DNA of 64,000 nucleotides from Sternotherus odoratus. Lineage: Eukaryota; Chordata; Testudines; Kinosternidae. This document shows, in pieces, positions 46,350 to 56,555 of the stretch; within the stretch, counting starts at the first letter, position 1; every line of letters begins with the position of its first letter. Both the position numbers and the translations under genes were made by a program. The stretch lies in assembly GCA_032164245.1 (NCBI GenBank), contig JAVMKO010000003.1:34657390-34721389 (forward strand). Direction: 5' to 3'. The notes beneath the pieces were generated by a model, which was not told the origin of the DNA, made no database searches, and saw only the letters and a program-made list of their open reading frames with translations.

Positions 46350-46868
46350 TACCCAGGTAGGAATGGCAATATACAAAAACCTGTAGGGGAACACTTCAAC
46401 CTGCCTGGACACACAATTACAGATTTAAAAGTCACCATACTGCAGCAAAAAAACTTCAAGTCCAGACTGCAAAGGGAAACTGCAGAGCTGCAATTCATTT
46501 GCAAATTCAACACAAACAATCTCGGATTGAACAAAGACCTACAATGGCTCGCTCATTACAGAACTAGTTTATCTTCTCTCCATGTCCACACCCCCCATTC
46601 AAATGCTAGGAGAACAACCCACCCTCCCTGATCAGAGATAACAAGCTGGTTCAGCCTAATTGGACTAACCTTTTTACCTCCCACCTGGTTCTTGCCTACT
46701 TTTCTGTACCTGCCTCTGGACACTTCCACTGCTTGCATCCGACGAAGTGGGTATTAGCCCACGAAAGCTCATGCTTCAAAACTTTATAGTTAGTCTTTAA
46801 GGTGCCACAGGACTTTGTTACCTCTGCTATTCCAGACTAACATGGCTACCTCTCTGATTCTTTTATTA
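46350..46868 (+). mobile_element. Penelope-like 3' fragment inserted in the gypsy-type leader
   Basis: From 'ggcaatatacaaaaacctgt' it reads GEHFNLPGHTITDLKVTILQQKNF, then LQRETAELQFICKFNTNNLGLNKDLQ (46341-46631), the C-terminal end of the GIY-YIG ORF. The 3' UTR follows, then the tail ('catccgacgaagtgggtatt', 'cgaaagctcatgcttcaaaa', 'ccagactaacatggctacct'). It is less decayed than the 44.7-kb copy. It separates gypsy leader at about 46345 from about 46869, so it entered after the gypsy element. Confidence 0.82.
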
Positions 46869-47160
46869 AGGGAATATAGGTAATTAATTGACTGGGAGTC
46901 AGAGGCCAAAGATTCCAGAGGATGGGGCAAGGAGTGAGCCAAGAGTGAGTAGAGGGAAATTGCACCCTCTGCTGGAACAACGGAAAATAGCACCTTTCTT
47001 TTCCCAAAATCAGGGAATCACGCCCTCTGCTGGGGAAAGGGAAAATAGCGCCCTCTACTGGTCTGAAAAGGAAAGTTACACCCTAACTTTTTTTAAGGTA
47101 AAAGGCTGGTGTAAAATTCAAATTGTTATTCTAGCTGTAAGTAAATTACAGGGAAGCTAG

Positions 47161-48516
47161 ATGGCATCCAGGCAAATCCAGCAGAGTACACCAGTATCCA
47201 GCAACCAACCTCACCTAACCAACCCGACGGTGGGGCGATGTTTCAAGTGCAATGAACTGGGGCATATCAAGGCTAACTGCCCCAGAAACACCAACCACAT
47301 CCTGTGCCTTATCCTGATGTCAATCCCAGGACTCTCAGGCCCAGATATCTCCCAGATACCCAAAGAGCAAAGGGAAACTGTGAGAGTGGGCGAGAAGCTA
47401 GTCACAGCTTGGAGAGAAACTGGAGTTCAAGTGTCCCTTATCCATCAAGAATTGGTGGACCCCCAGCTCATCAACCACAAAATTACAGTAACCGTTCACC
47501 CTTTCCTGTCGGCGCCAATCGCCTTACCTACAGTCGCTTTACCTGCCCTGTACCAAGGCTGGTCAGGAGCGTGGACTTTTGGAGTCTATGATGATTATTC
47601 CATTCCCATGCTGTTGGGAAACGATCTAGTAGATCAGGTAGAGCTAAGCCAGTGGGTGGGAATGATCAACCGCAGCCAGGCTAAGCAAGCTTGCTCACCT
47701 GTCTCTGTTCCTGAAATTTCCCTCAGGGGGCCAACTGTGTTGCCAGAAACCCTGACGGAGGTAGTGGAGCCAGATACCCTGACAACGACTGGACCAGCCA
47801 TGGAGGATCCAGCTCCAGAGACCCCACCAAAGCCAGTCCCAGGACCAGAACTGGCGAAAAAACCAACCCCAAAGCCATTGCCTGCACTGGGCCCAGCGCT
47901 GGCAACCCCATCTACCCCAACACCCGAGGACAACCTCAAACCTGCATTAACAGCAGCTGAACCGACCCCAGAGGCTCCGCCAGAGCCTGAGGTACAACAC
48001 GGTGCACCAGCGGAGAGCGGTCCACCGCCAACAGAACCAACCCCATCACCCGCATCACTTCCCAAGGAACCCAACCCAAGTCCACAACCCAGTGAGGAAC
48101 TGAGGTCTCCAGCGTCAAGAGAACAGTTCCAGTCCGAACAGGAAGCAGATAAAAGTCTCCAGGAAGCTTGGGCAGTGGCACGGAGGGACCAACCGCCTCT
48201 CAGCGCTACGAATCGATCCCAGTTTGTGGTTAAAAAGGGACTTTTGTACAGGGAGGCTCTTTCTACTGGACACCCAGTAGACCGGCAGCCTCAAAAACAG
48301 TTGGTAGTTCCAACCAAGTACCGGGAAAAGCTCCTCAGCTTAGCCCATGATCACCCTAGTGGTCATGCCGGGATAAACAGAACCAAGGACTGTGTGGGGA
48401 AGTCTTTCCACTGGGAGGGGATGGGCAAGGACATTATTCAGTATGTCCAATCCTGTGGGGTGTGCCAAAGGGTGGGAAAACCCCAAGATCAGGTGAAGGC
48501 CCCTCCCCATAATTGA
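47161..48516 (+). CDS. Gypsy-type gag-pol fragment: zinc knuckle, protease remnant, integrase zinc finger
   Basis: A 451-codon open frame. Residues about 27-41 are a CCHC knuckle (CFKCNELGHIKANCP), the end of gag. Residues about 75-165 resemble a retropepsin region (TAWRETGVQVSLIHQELV, then DDYSIPMLLGNDLV). The catalytic Asp of the D-T/S-G motif appears as Glu, so protease is probably dead. A long proline/glutamate-rich linker follows (about 190-320). Residues about 395-445 form the integrase HHCC zinc finger (HDHPSGHAGINRT, then CGVCQRVGK). Most of gag is missing upstream. The frame stops at 48516, and the integrase core continues in another frame from 48539. Long openness with substituted catalytic residues suggests moderate age. 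Confidence 0.82.
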   Translation: MASRQIQQSTPVSSNQPHLTNPTVGRCFKCNELGHIKANCPRNTNHILCLILMSIPGLSGPDISQIPKEQRETVRVGEKLVTAWRETGVQVSLIHQELVDPQLINHKITVTVHPFLSAPIALPTVALPALYQGWSGAWTFGVYDDYSIPMLLGNDLVDQVELSQWVGMINRSQAKQACSPVSVPEISLRGPTVLPETLTEVVEPDTLTTTGPAMEDPAPETPPKPVPGPELAKKPTPKPLPALGPALATPSTPTPEDNLKPALTAAEPTPEAPPEPEVQHGAPAESGPPPTEPTPSPASLPKEPNPSPQPSEELRSPASREQFQSEQEADKSLQEAWAVARRDQPPLSATNRSQFVVKKGLLYREALSTGHPVDRQPQKQLVVPTKYREKLLSLAHDHPSGHAGINRTKDCVGKSFHWEGMGKDIIQYVQSCGVCQRVGKPQDQVKAPPHN

Positions 48517-48538
48517 GGTTCCATTTCAGCAAGTAGCT

Positions 48539-49291
48539 GTGAATATCCTGGGTCCTTTTCCAAAGGGAACACCCAGAGGAAAGCAGTACATACTAACTTT
48601 CATGAACTTTGCTACCCAAGGGCCAGAGGCCGTAGCTCTAAGCAACCCCAGGGCTACGAGCATGTGCCAGGCATTAACCGACATTTTTGCCAGGGTAGGT
48701 TGGCCCGCTGACATCCTCACAGATTCAGGAACCAATTTCCTGGCCGGGACTATGAAAAATCTGTGGGATGCTCATGGGGTGAATCACTTGGTTGCCACCC
48801 CTTACCACCATCAACCCAATGGCATGGGGGAAAAGTTTAATGACACTTTAAGGGCCCCAGACTTTGACCAACCGTTCCTAGTAACCACAGATGCCTCGAA
48901 TGGTGCTGTGGGAACAGTGCTAATGCAGAAAGGACCCAACCAGCAATTGCAACCGGTCGTGTTTCTCAGCAAGAAGCTGTCTGAGAGGGAGAGCCACTGG
49001 TCCATTCCCAAAAAGGACTTCTATGCCATTGTGAATGCTTTGGAAAAGCTACGTCCATACGTTTGGGGACGACGGTTCCAGCTCCAGACTGACCATGCTG
49101 CGCTAAAGTGGCTTCATAGTGTCATCGACACAAACAAGAAACTTCTTCGTTGGAGTTTAGCTCTCCAAAATTTTGATTTTGGAATGTGGAAACCTTCTAT
49201 TAGTTTAACTGTAACTAGTAGTATGTTTAAAAAATGCATGTGTTCAACTCTTTTTTTTCCTAGAGCTCCAAAAAGAAATTGCATCCTGTGA
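48539..49291 (+). CDS. Gypsy-type integrase core fused to RNase H end
   Basis: A 250-codon open frame. Residues 1-106 are the integrase catalytic core: GPFPKGTPRGKQYILTFMNF, where Asn replaces the first catalytic Asp, then DILTDSGTNF (second Asp kept) and HHQPNGMGEKFNDTLR (Glu kept). At about residue 107 the sequence jumps to APDFDQPFLVTTDASNGAVG, the start of RNase H, continuing SHWSIPKKDFYAIVNALE and LQTDHAALKWLHS. Between them the integrase C-terminal part and all of the reverse transcriptase are missing, with 'LR' shared at the join. The frame runs on to within 35 bases of the LTR. In intact relatives these domains insert and copy the element; here they cannot be functional. Confidence 0.85.
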   Translation: MNILGPFPKGTPRGKQYILTFMNFATQGPEAVALSNPRATSMCQALTDIFARVGWPADILTDSGTNFLAGTMKNLWDAHGVNHLVATPYHHQPNGMGEKFNDTLRAPDFDQPFLVTTDASNGAVGTVLMQKGPNQQLQPVVFLSKKLSERESHWSIPKKDFYAIVNALEKLRPYVWGRRFQLQTDHAALKWLHSVIDTNKKLLRWSLALQNFDFGMWKPSISLTVTSSMFKKCMCSTLFFPRAPKRNCIL

Positions 49292-49322
49292 CCTCCGGAT
49301 CCCGTTTGCGATTTGGGGGGCG

Positions 49323-50357
49323 TGTCATAGGTGTGGAGGGTGCCTTACCTGGGTGGGGGCTATGTTATCTAAAACAAGTGACGTAAGAGTCCCTGCCAGG
49401 AGGGAGGGAGGAGCCTCCAGCCATGAAGAAGGGAGGAGTTAAAAGTTCAGTTCCATCTTGGCTGGCCTCAAGGCAGGAGCCAAGGGCCAGGGGGGAAGGT
49501 ATCTCTGGCTGTAGAGATAACTCAGCTTTTCTTCTCTTAAACTTCTACTTAGCTGATGTGAGTATAACCATTTGATTCTATTAAGTCTATGCATTTTGGG
49601 GTGTTCTTTCCTTTTCAGAAGAAAGTCGGTAACCCCAAATGTAAAGTGTCTGTATCTCTTCTTTAACCTTTTTCTTTATTAAATTTTGTTAGCTATAAAA
49701 CCGTCTGGTTTATTTCCCTTAGGGTTTTCCCTGATTTCAGTCTGGGAAGGGGGAAGGGAAGGGAAATAGGGACCAGGGCAGCTAAGGGCATAGCTGGAGT
49801 GTGGAGACTGTCTCTCCTCACCATCAGGTTAGACAGGGCAAGGGGGGGGGGGAAGCAGCCTCCAGGTGCCTGTCTCTTCAAAGAGAGACAAAGGGTGAGG
49901 GTGAATAGCCTTCAGGTGTCTGTCTGGCTCTCAGGTAGAGAGAGACAGGGTTGGGGGAAGTCTGCCTTCAGCCGGGAAGGGGGAAGGGGAGCAGGCCCCA
50001 GGTGTCTGGCTCTGGCTCCCAGGTAGAGGGGAACAGGGTGCAGGGAGGGAGGAAAGCAGCCTCCAGGTGCCTGACTCTGGGTCCCAGGGAGGGAGACAGG
50101 ATGCAGGGGAGGAGGAAAGCAGCCTCCAGGTGTCTGACTTTGGTTTCCGGGGAGGAGGACAAAGTTAGGGTGGGGAAGTTCAGGGGGGCCCCAAGGTTTT
50201 GGAAGTATACCCAAATGGTGGCAGTGATTGGTAACCCCACAAACCCCAACTGGCAAAGTGGGGTGTGTGGGGGGAAAAGGGACTTGTTGGTCTGGCATAT
50301 AAGAGCCCTGATCTCTGTACTCCAAGCATAGGGATCAGGGGTCCCCCCCCCCTTACA
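49323..50357 (+). repeat. 3' LTR of the gypsy-type element
   Basis: Begins TGTCATAGGTG directly after a purine-rich tract (ATTTGGGGGGCG) and ends CTTACA. ATTAAA near 49678 within 'tttctttattaaattttgtt' is a plausible poly(A) signal. The segment from about 49670 to 49725 resembles, in reverse orientation, the solo LTR at 60209-60993 ('ttctttattaaatttt', 'ttatttccctt'), so the two are related. The last third contains a degenerate tandem array. The small frames on both strands in the array are not genes. Confidence 0.75.
49830..50165 (+). repeat. Degenerate tandem repeat within the LTR, about 55-65-bp unit
   Basis: About six units share the core 'gaggaaagcagcctccaggt' and a 'gcctgtctc' or 'gtctgactctgg' half followed by 'cccagggaggg' and 'gacaggg'. 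Best copies lie at about 50030-50090 and 50090-50155. Units vary in length and contain G runs (49840-49850). Such arrays vary in copy number between LTR copies. Confidence 0.75.
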
Positions 50358-50362
50358 ACTGT

Positions 50363-50864
50363 AGAGTAGGATTTTAGAAGTCTGATGCAGAGCTATGCAA
50401 GATCAAGGACTGGGATTAACTTTTCCTGTCCTGCTGATAGTCTTGACAGTTTTCAGAAGTTCCTTTAATTACAAAAAAAAATCTGATTGGTGCACAAATG
50501 GAAACTAAAACTAAACTCCTGAGAGATGCCATTGGTTCTAGGGTCATTATATACCTTCAGTTAGTTTGTGAAAAGAGGAGATAATATTTAGGCTTTATGG
50601 ACCCTGTCCTGCAAAGATTTATGCGTGTATTTAATTATAAAGATGCAAATAGCACTATTGACTTCCATGGGACAGGATGAAAGTAAAATTGAAAAACAAA
50701 AAATAAAATATTTTTAAAATGAAATTCAAGCCAAAAATATGGTATAACATTTTCACTCAAAAAAAAATTAAATGAAAATCACTTCTTTTGAAAATGACAG
50801 ATTTAAAAAAAATATTTTCCACTTTTCCATACTTCTGCTAAACAGTGTAGTGGAAGTGGTCTGT
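50363..50864. other. Unassigned DNA with a MITE half-copy
   Basis: No gene. Sequence at about 50605-50680 ('accctgtcctgcaaagattt', 'attgacttccatgggacagg') resembles a half of the palindromic MITE family at 4134. The rest is AT-rich and unassigned. Confidence 0.45.
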
Positions 50865-50985
50865 ACAGAAGAGAAATGGCCAAGTGGTTAAAGCATTGAG
50901 ATGTGTATTAAGAGATCTGAGTTCTATCAATGGCTCTATGACTTTGGCCAAGTGATTAACATCTCTGTATCTCTTTAAATACTTC
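50865..50985 (+). repeat. MIR-like (CORE) SINE
   Basis: 'aaatggccaagtggttaaag' resembles the tRNA-derived A-box region of MIR-type SINEs. 'gatctgagttctatcaatgg' lies at the B-box position, followed by 'ctttggccaagtgattaaca' and 'tctctgtatctctttaaata' of the core. It is truncated at the 3' side. Confidence 0.65.
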
Positions 50986-51254
50986 CCGTACTTCAACTGA
51001 ATGTTGAAATACTTAATTTATTCCTGTTTCTTCAGTGCTTCAAGTAGAAACCGCTTTAGAAGTGGAAGTGATTTTGACTAACCAGAAAACAAGCATTCTG
51101 TTTAGTGGAAATTTTTAAGGTCTTAGAGTTTGTAAACTAGATGTTTCAAAAAATATGGAGAAAAAAAAAGAGACTTAACCCAGAATAACCAGTTTCCTAG
51201 AAGTTGTGGTACTGGGATATGGGACACACAGGATTGAGTCCCTGTTCTGCATGA

Positions 51255-51670
51255 TTTAAAGCAGTATCTCAACCTTTTTGTGCTGACAACACCCTTGGAC
51301 TTAAAGAAAATTGTGACCCCTCTACTATGACTTGAAAAGATAGGGGGCTAAAGCTGCCCAAACCCTTCTGCCCAGGGCCAGGGATAAAGCTGCCTGAGCC
51401 CCACTGCCGGGGGCCAAGGTTAAAGCCACCCGGGGCCAGGGCAGAGACTCCCCCTCTCCCACCCAGGGCCAGAGTTGAAGCTGCCAAGGGATGAGGCTGA
51501 GCCCAAGCCGCGCTGCCTGGGGTCAGGGCTGAAGTCATCCAGGGCCGAGACTGAGCCCAAGTCCTGTCCCCCGGAGCTGGGGCTGAAGCCACCTTGGCTA
51601 AACCCAAGCCCCTTCCTCACCTCTACCATCTGGGGCTGGGGCTCAAGCTGCCTGAGCCTGATAGGGCTGC
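51255..51670. repeat. GC-rich repeat with internal degenerate tandem units, hAT-like left end
   Basis: 'cagtatctcaacctttttgt' resembles the end of hAT-type non-autonomous elements common in reptiles. It is followed by a series of about 35-45-bp units built on 'gggccagggctgaagc' and 'ccagggccgag'. The right boundary near 51670 is not defined and no target duplication was found. Frames of 69-112 codons on both strands are composition artefacts. Confidence 0.5.
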
Positions 51671-52628
51671 CACCTGCCCAGTTTTCACCTTGTTGATCAA
51701 AGTGGGGGTAATCGGAAAACTTATTTTCCTGTTACAAAAATTATAACAAGGGAAAACAGTAAAAACACAAAGCAAAAAAAGTGACGGAAGGAGATGGAAT
51801 AGTAACTTCAAGCAAATCCTATGTAACTATTATAACAAATCATCCTGAATTATAAATATTTTCTGTTATAATCATCTAGCTAGTTCATTCTGGAATAGAA
51901 TGACTTCTAACGTGCTAGAAGCCCACAATACAAACCTGCAATTTTGTAAGTAACTCAAAGTGGTCTGAAAAATGGTGCTTTCTAAAATACATTTCTTCTT
52001 GTGTCTGTTTCTACCCCTGTAATTTCCTTTTCACATTTAGAAGCTTCACAGACCATGTTCAAACAGTTATTAGAGTCCTATTGGGTTAGATATTCCTATT
52101 TAATTTGAAAGACTGACAAATATATCATCACTCTATTTTTTATGTATGGATTCCACATTACTGTGGGAAACAATGGATATTAGCAAGGAAAGAAAAAAAC
52201 TAAGACTCTTACTATTTTCTTGATATGGAGACTAGTTAAAGCTTTACAAGAGTTTCAACTGGGTCTTCTGAATTGGTGCTTAAGTCATATCAAATGTCTA
52301 TATCTGCATCAGATTCATGAAAACGCAGTTTCAATTCATAGCTCATTCCTTTTACACCTGTCTCCCTCAGATTTCACTTGCACCTTGGATGTGACACTTG
52401 GTTGAACTAATATCCTTGTCAACTCACTTCTCGTTTCTTACCGTCATATAGTATTATTACAAATGTACCTAGTGAATGTGGCGTGGGGAGATTATTCAAA
52501 CAAATTCAACAAATATAGAACTGAAGATTTTTTGTATAAGTGAGACACACTAGACACAAAACTCTGCCAGATCACAAACAGATCTAATATTAAGAAACTT
52601 TGTTTGGATTATTAATTACTTTAAGTTC
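51671..52628. other. Unassigned non-coding DNA
   Basis: No gene or repeat boundary supported. Confidence 0.5.
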
Positions 52629-53223
52629 TGTACTTACAGTCGGCATGAATTTCAGAGCTGAACAGTACCCAACTCCTCCGTTTGCACTTTACTTTCTCTT
52701 CCGAGGCTTGGAACAACGTAAAGCCTATAGTTATAAGTTACCACACAGCTCTTTATAAGCAAGCACATTTATTCTTAAGGTCAAAGCATTACAGAGGAAA
52801 TATATTCAAAATAATAAAAGAACCTACACACATGAAAAAAAAAATTTTTACCAGAGGTTACCCCAGCTCCAACATCTGGCTCTGATATGTGTCAGTTCTT
52901 CAAAACTCAGAACTAAATTTTCCTGGTGATTATGTGTTCGTAATTATCTCAGATTCAGAACCAGAACCTCCATGAATAGTTTGTTCCTTGCTATAGCTTG
53001 GACCTTTGATCTTGGCCTCATACAATAAGTGAACAGCCCACTCCTAAGGGCAGAGTTTCAAAAGCCTGGGTTTTTGCATAATAAAAGGTGAGGAATTTGC
53101 ATTCACTTCTCCCTAGACAAGTCTCCAGCAAAACCATTTAACACTTTTGTTCCAAAAGTCTATTCTTGTCTGGCACATTGTGCAATATAGTCCATTGAAA
53201 CCTCAGGTTTCACATCTGTCACA
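52629..53223 (-). repeat. LTR, minus orientation, 595 bp
   Basis: On the minus strand it begins TGTGACAGATGTGAAACC directly after a purine-rich tract (CCAGGGTGGAGA). It has AATAAA (complement near 52768) for polyadenylation and ends GTAAGTACA. The right flank 53224 onward appears to be 3' internal sequence of the same element rather than host DNA, so this is a 3' LTR and not a clean solo LTR. The class (ERV or gypsy) is unclear. Confidence 0.6.
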
Positions 53224-53470
53224 TCTCCACCCTGGGGAAGTTACATTCAATCCTGGCCCATAGTAATATAAACACCATTCGTTTAATATAATGAAACTCA
53301 GAGATATTTAAACTTAATTCAGTAAGGTCTCCCAACAAAATGGCAGGAAATTGCCATATATGTCACAATATTTTATGGCACAAATCCATGAGAAATTGGG
53401 CTATTGTCCAGGATCATAGAACTTACCCATTTTCATCACAACTATCTGTAGTAAGAGAAACAAAACAACT
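53224..53470 (-). mobile_element. Short internal stub preceding the LTR
   Basis: The polypurine tract is adjacent to the LTR at 53224-53240. Further right ('ccatagtaatataaacacca', 'caacaaaatggcaggaaatt') the sequence shows no readable domain but is plausibly the 3' untranslated end of the retroelement. The outer limit is a guess. Confidence 0.35.
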
Positions 53471-54103
53471 TTGAATCACATCTGTAAATAATCTCAAAAA
53501 ATGGTTTTCTCATATGATCACTTGCATAGGCTGGTTGTTACTTCCTCTTCTGCCCTATAATTAACCAAATGTTTAAAATACCAAGGCCTGTTGTCAAGGA
53601 ATGAATTAGAAAACAATTTGCACTTTTTGCATAGAAGGATAGTACATGATGTGAAGCTAGCTGAAGGATGTCAAGCTATATAAAAACAGATATATTTTGC
53701 CATCTAACAGTGAGTCAATTTATTATATGCTGGTCACAGAACACTGAGCAGTGCTCCCTGTCAGCAATTCTGTCCTCTTCACCAACAAACGAAGTGTCAT
53801 TAAAAAAAAAAAAACATGATGCTCTTACTACCGCAGTGCTACGTTTTCTTTTTTTGTATAGTCCTGGATCACATTGAAATCTGCCTTCCCTGCAAGGGTT
53901 TAATAGCCTTGTAGGGGAAATGCCATTGACACATTGTCTTCCTATAAATATTCACTGTAAATATGAAAGAAAATCATGCAGTGCTGTGTTAAATAGGACA
54001 ACACTTTTTTTTTCCTTCTGCTGAATCCAAGGGCCAATGAAAGTGATAGCTTGGAAATGTTGCTTCACCCCGCCTACTAAATCCAGGGTTATATAAAGGG
54101 GTC
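53471..54103. other. Unassigned non-coding DNA
   Basis: No gene recognised. GGGTC at 54099-54103 is the target duplication of the LTR that follows. Confidence 0.5.
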
Positions 54104-55827
54104 TGTGATGGGTTGAGATCACAGAAACCCCGTAGGAGCTGCCACCTGATGTGCCAAGGCTACTCCTGCCTCAGTTTTCCTGCCCAAACAGCTTAGGACC
54201 TCAGTACCCTGCCAGGTCTGAGCCACGTCCCCTAACAACTGTGGGCTTTCCTGGAAACAGGCAGGAGGTATCCTTACCTCTGGCACTCAGATGCTCAACT
54301 CCCAATGGGGTCAAACCCTGAATAAAATTTGTTTTGCCCTTTATAAAGCTTATACAGGGCAAACTCATAGATTGTTCGCTCTCTATAACAATGATAGAGA
54401 GATATGCACAGCTGTTTGCCCCCCCCCCCCCAGGTACCAACACGTACTCCAGGTTAATTAATAAGAAAAAGTGATTTTAATAAAGATAGGAAATAGGATT
54501 TAAGTGGTTCAAAGTAGTAACAGACAGAATAAAGTGAATTACCAAACAAAATAAACAAAACACGCAAATCTAACACTATTACAGCAAAAAACCTCACCCT
54601 CTGAATTCCTTCTTTCAGGCTAAACTCCCTGTTAGCCTGGGTCCAGCACTCACTTGCACCCACCCTGCAGTCACAGTTCTCTGTTCCAGTTTCTTCCAGG
54701 AATCCTTGGGAGATGGAGGGCTGTTGCTTGAGCCAGCTGAGAACAAAATGGAGAGGTCTCTCCCAGGTTTATATAGACCTCTTCCTCTGGGTGGAGAGCC
54801 CCTCCTCCTCTTTCTTATCCAGAGTCCACATGGGCTCTCAGAGCACATCGACAAAGTAGCAGGTTTGAACCAGACTCCCCTCACCACCAGTCAGGCTGCA
54901 TTCCTGAGGAGGCTGGGGTGTGAACGGGCTTCTACAAAGTTCATTGTTTGCTTGATTGGTTCTCAATTGGGCTTAACTGAGAATAGTTTTTCTCAGAGAG
55001 CTGTTCAGCTGCTTTCCAAAGTCCACATACAACCAACCAAGCACATAGTCAATATTCATAACTCTGAATACAACACAGACACATACATACAAATAGGATG
55101 AACGGATCCAGTGGATCATTACCTTCACAGAGATATAACTTTTTAGCAAAACCATATTCCCTTAACATCATACATATGTAACCCTTCTGCCCATCAGAGT
55201 TGGCAGCAACGAGGGCCGGGTTCAGTATCCAGGGGTTCCATTCTAATGACACAATACAAAACCGGCTCGAGCCCCCACCCAGTGACCTGGGACAACCATA
55301 TACCACCCTTCTGGGCGCCTCTAAGAGGCAATACTTCCCCTCTCGCAAGCCCAGAGTCTGAGTGTACCAAAACCCTTTTAATGACAGAGAGAAACACTGT
55401 GGCATATTATTGGGTAAACACCACAAACATAAGTCACTAACCAAACCATGAACCAGAATCCCCCCCCCACACACACACACACACGCAAATGGGCTGTGTC
55501 CTTTCCCTTGGGTTCTTGAGTCCCACAAGCCCCAAAGTCACCCAAGGTCCCAAAAGTCCAACAGCCCCAGCAGAGTTCAAAAGTTCATTAGCAGAGTTGT
55601 ACCTCCCCACCGGAGTGGAAGGGGGGGGTCAGGTTAAGGGGCACCTTACGTGGTCAGGGGCCAACTGCCCCGCCTCTCCGTGGGGTCGTGCTGCAATCCT
55701 CACCATGGGCCGTTCCATCAGGTGCCCAGGAACTGCTCCGCTTTCTCCAGCCGCTCTGCTCTGTCAGCCGCTGTATGCTGCCAGCCACTCCACTAGCGGT
55801 GACCCAAATGGCTCCGCTCCATCCACG

Positions 55828-55857
55828 GGCGGCGGCGGCTGCTGCTGCTGCTGCTGC
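55828..55857 (+). repeat. (GGC)n(TGC)n trinucleotide tract
   Basis: Four GGC units are followed by six CTG-type units inside LTR element B. Confidence 0.85.
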
Positions 55858-56445
55858 ACATCAACATCCACTCCGCTAGCAGTGATCCAAATGGCTCTAC
55901 TCAAGCCACTGCTCAGCAATACAATTTCAGCCCCCCTACAGGGCTTAGTGATCTCAGCTCTTAAGTGATTTCAGCTCTTAAGTGATTTCAGCTCATAGGG
56001 GGCCTTAGTGCAGATGCACCACAGGACCCAAAGTGACTTCAGCTTAGTGGGCTGAATTTAGACTCCTAATGGAAGCAAAAGTCAGTTCTAACATTCCACA
56101 GGGGAGAGAGGCCAGGTGCAATAGGCCTGTAAGACCCTCAGACAAGGCCCTCACCACAAAGTATAGAAGCCTGTCTACAGCCTCTCTCAATTCACTGGGT
56201 TTTGGAACCCCTGTCCCTTCTTTAGTGAGTGCTGCCCCGCTGATGGCGAGTCCCTCCAGCATGCCAAAGGCCAAATACATGTCCCAACCCCTCATTCACA
56301 TAAACAGGTTAATCAACACTTTATCATTCTGGCCCCAATACTACAGAAACTGGGGGTCCCACAGTAGCCACAGTGACCATTTGGGCTGTTAGAGTGCAGG
56401 CTAGGTGCGGTGGGTGTGTCCAAGCAAATAAGGTGTTATTTTCCA

Positions 56446-56555
56446 AAAGTCACTGCAATTCCTGCAATTCACCACCGGATGTCACTCATCCTGACACTGC
56501 AAAGTCACTGCAATTCCTGCAATTCACCACCGGATGTCACTCACCCTGACACTGC
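56446..56555 (+). repeat. 55-bp unit duplicated in tandem
   Basis: 56446-56500 and 56501-56555 are identical except for one base (TCATCC versus TCACCC). It lies at the edge of LTR element B. The near-identity shows that the duplication is younger than most substitutions in the LTR. Confidence 0.95.

Larger units (their letters stand above)
45930..50357 (+). mobile_element. Ty3/gypsy-type LTR retrotransposon, internally deleted, 3' LTR retained
   Basis: ACTGT precedes 45930 (45925-45929) and follows 50357 (50358-50362), and the element begins TGTCAT and ends TTACA, which fits LTR ends with a 5-bp target duplication. Contents: a leader without a copy of the 3' LTR (the 5' LTR seems lost), a Penelope-like insertion (46350-46868), a frame with CCHC knuckle, protease remnant, proline-rich linker and integrase zinc finger (47161-48516), a second frame with integrase core then RNase H (48539-49291), a polypurine tract (about 49309-49322) and the 3' LTR (49323-50357). 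Integrase before RNase H is the pol order of Gmr1-like elements. No envelope gene is seen. Confidence 0.75.

Noticed and set aside
47634..48074. 146-codon minus-strand frame opposite the gypsy-type ORF
   Set aside because: A mirror of the proline/glutamate-rich linker. It has no domain of its own.
49912..50331. Frames of 93-137 codons in the LTR
   Set aside because: They run through the minisatellite array, giving repetitive peptides in several phases.
50865..50985. tRNA gene
   Set aside because: A- and B-box-like motifs are present, but the sequence cannot fold as a full cloverleaf and continues into a MIR-type core. It is a SINE.
55489..55968. 159-codon frame with a Cys run
   Set aside because: Lies in a non-coding LTR. 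The Cys run is the CTG repeat read in one phase.
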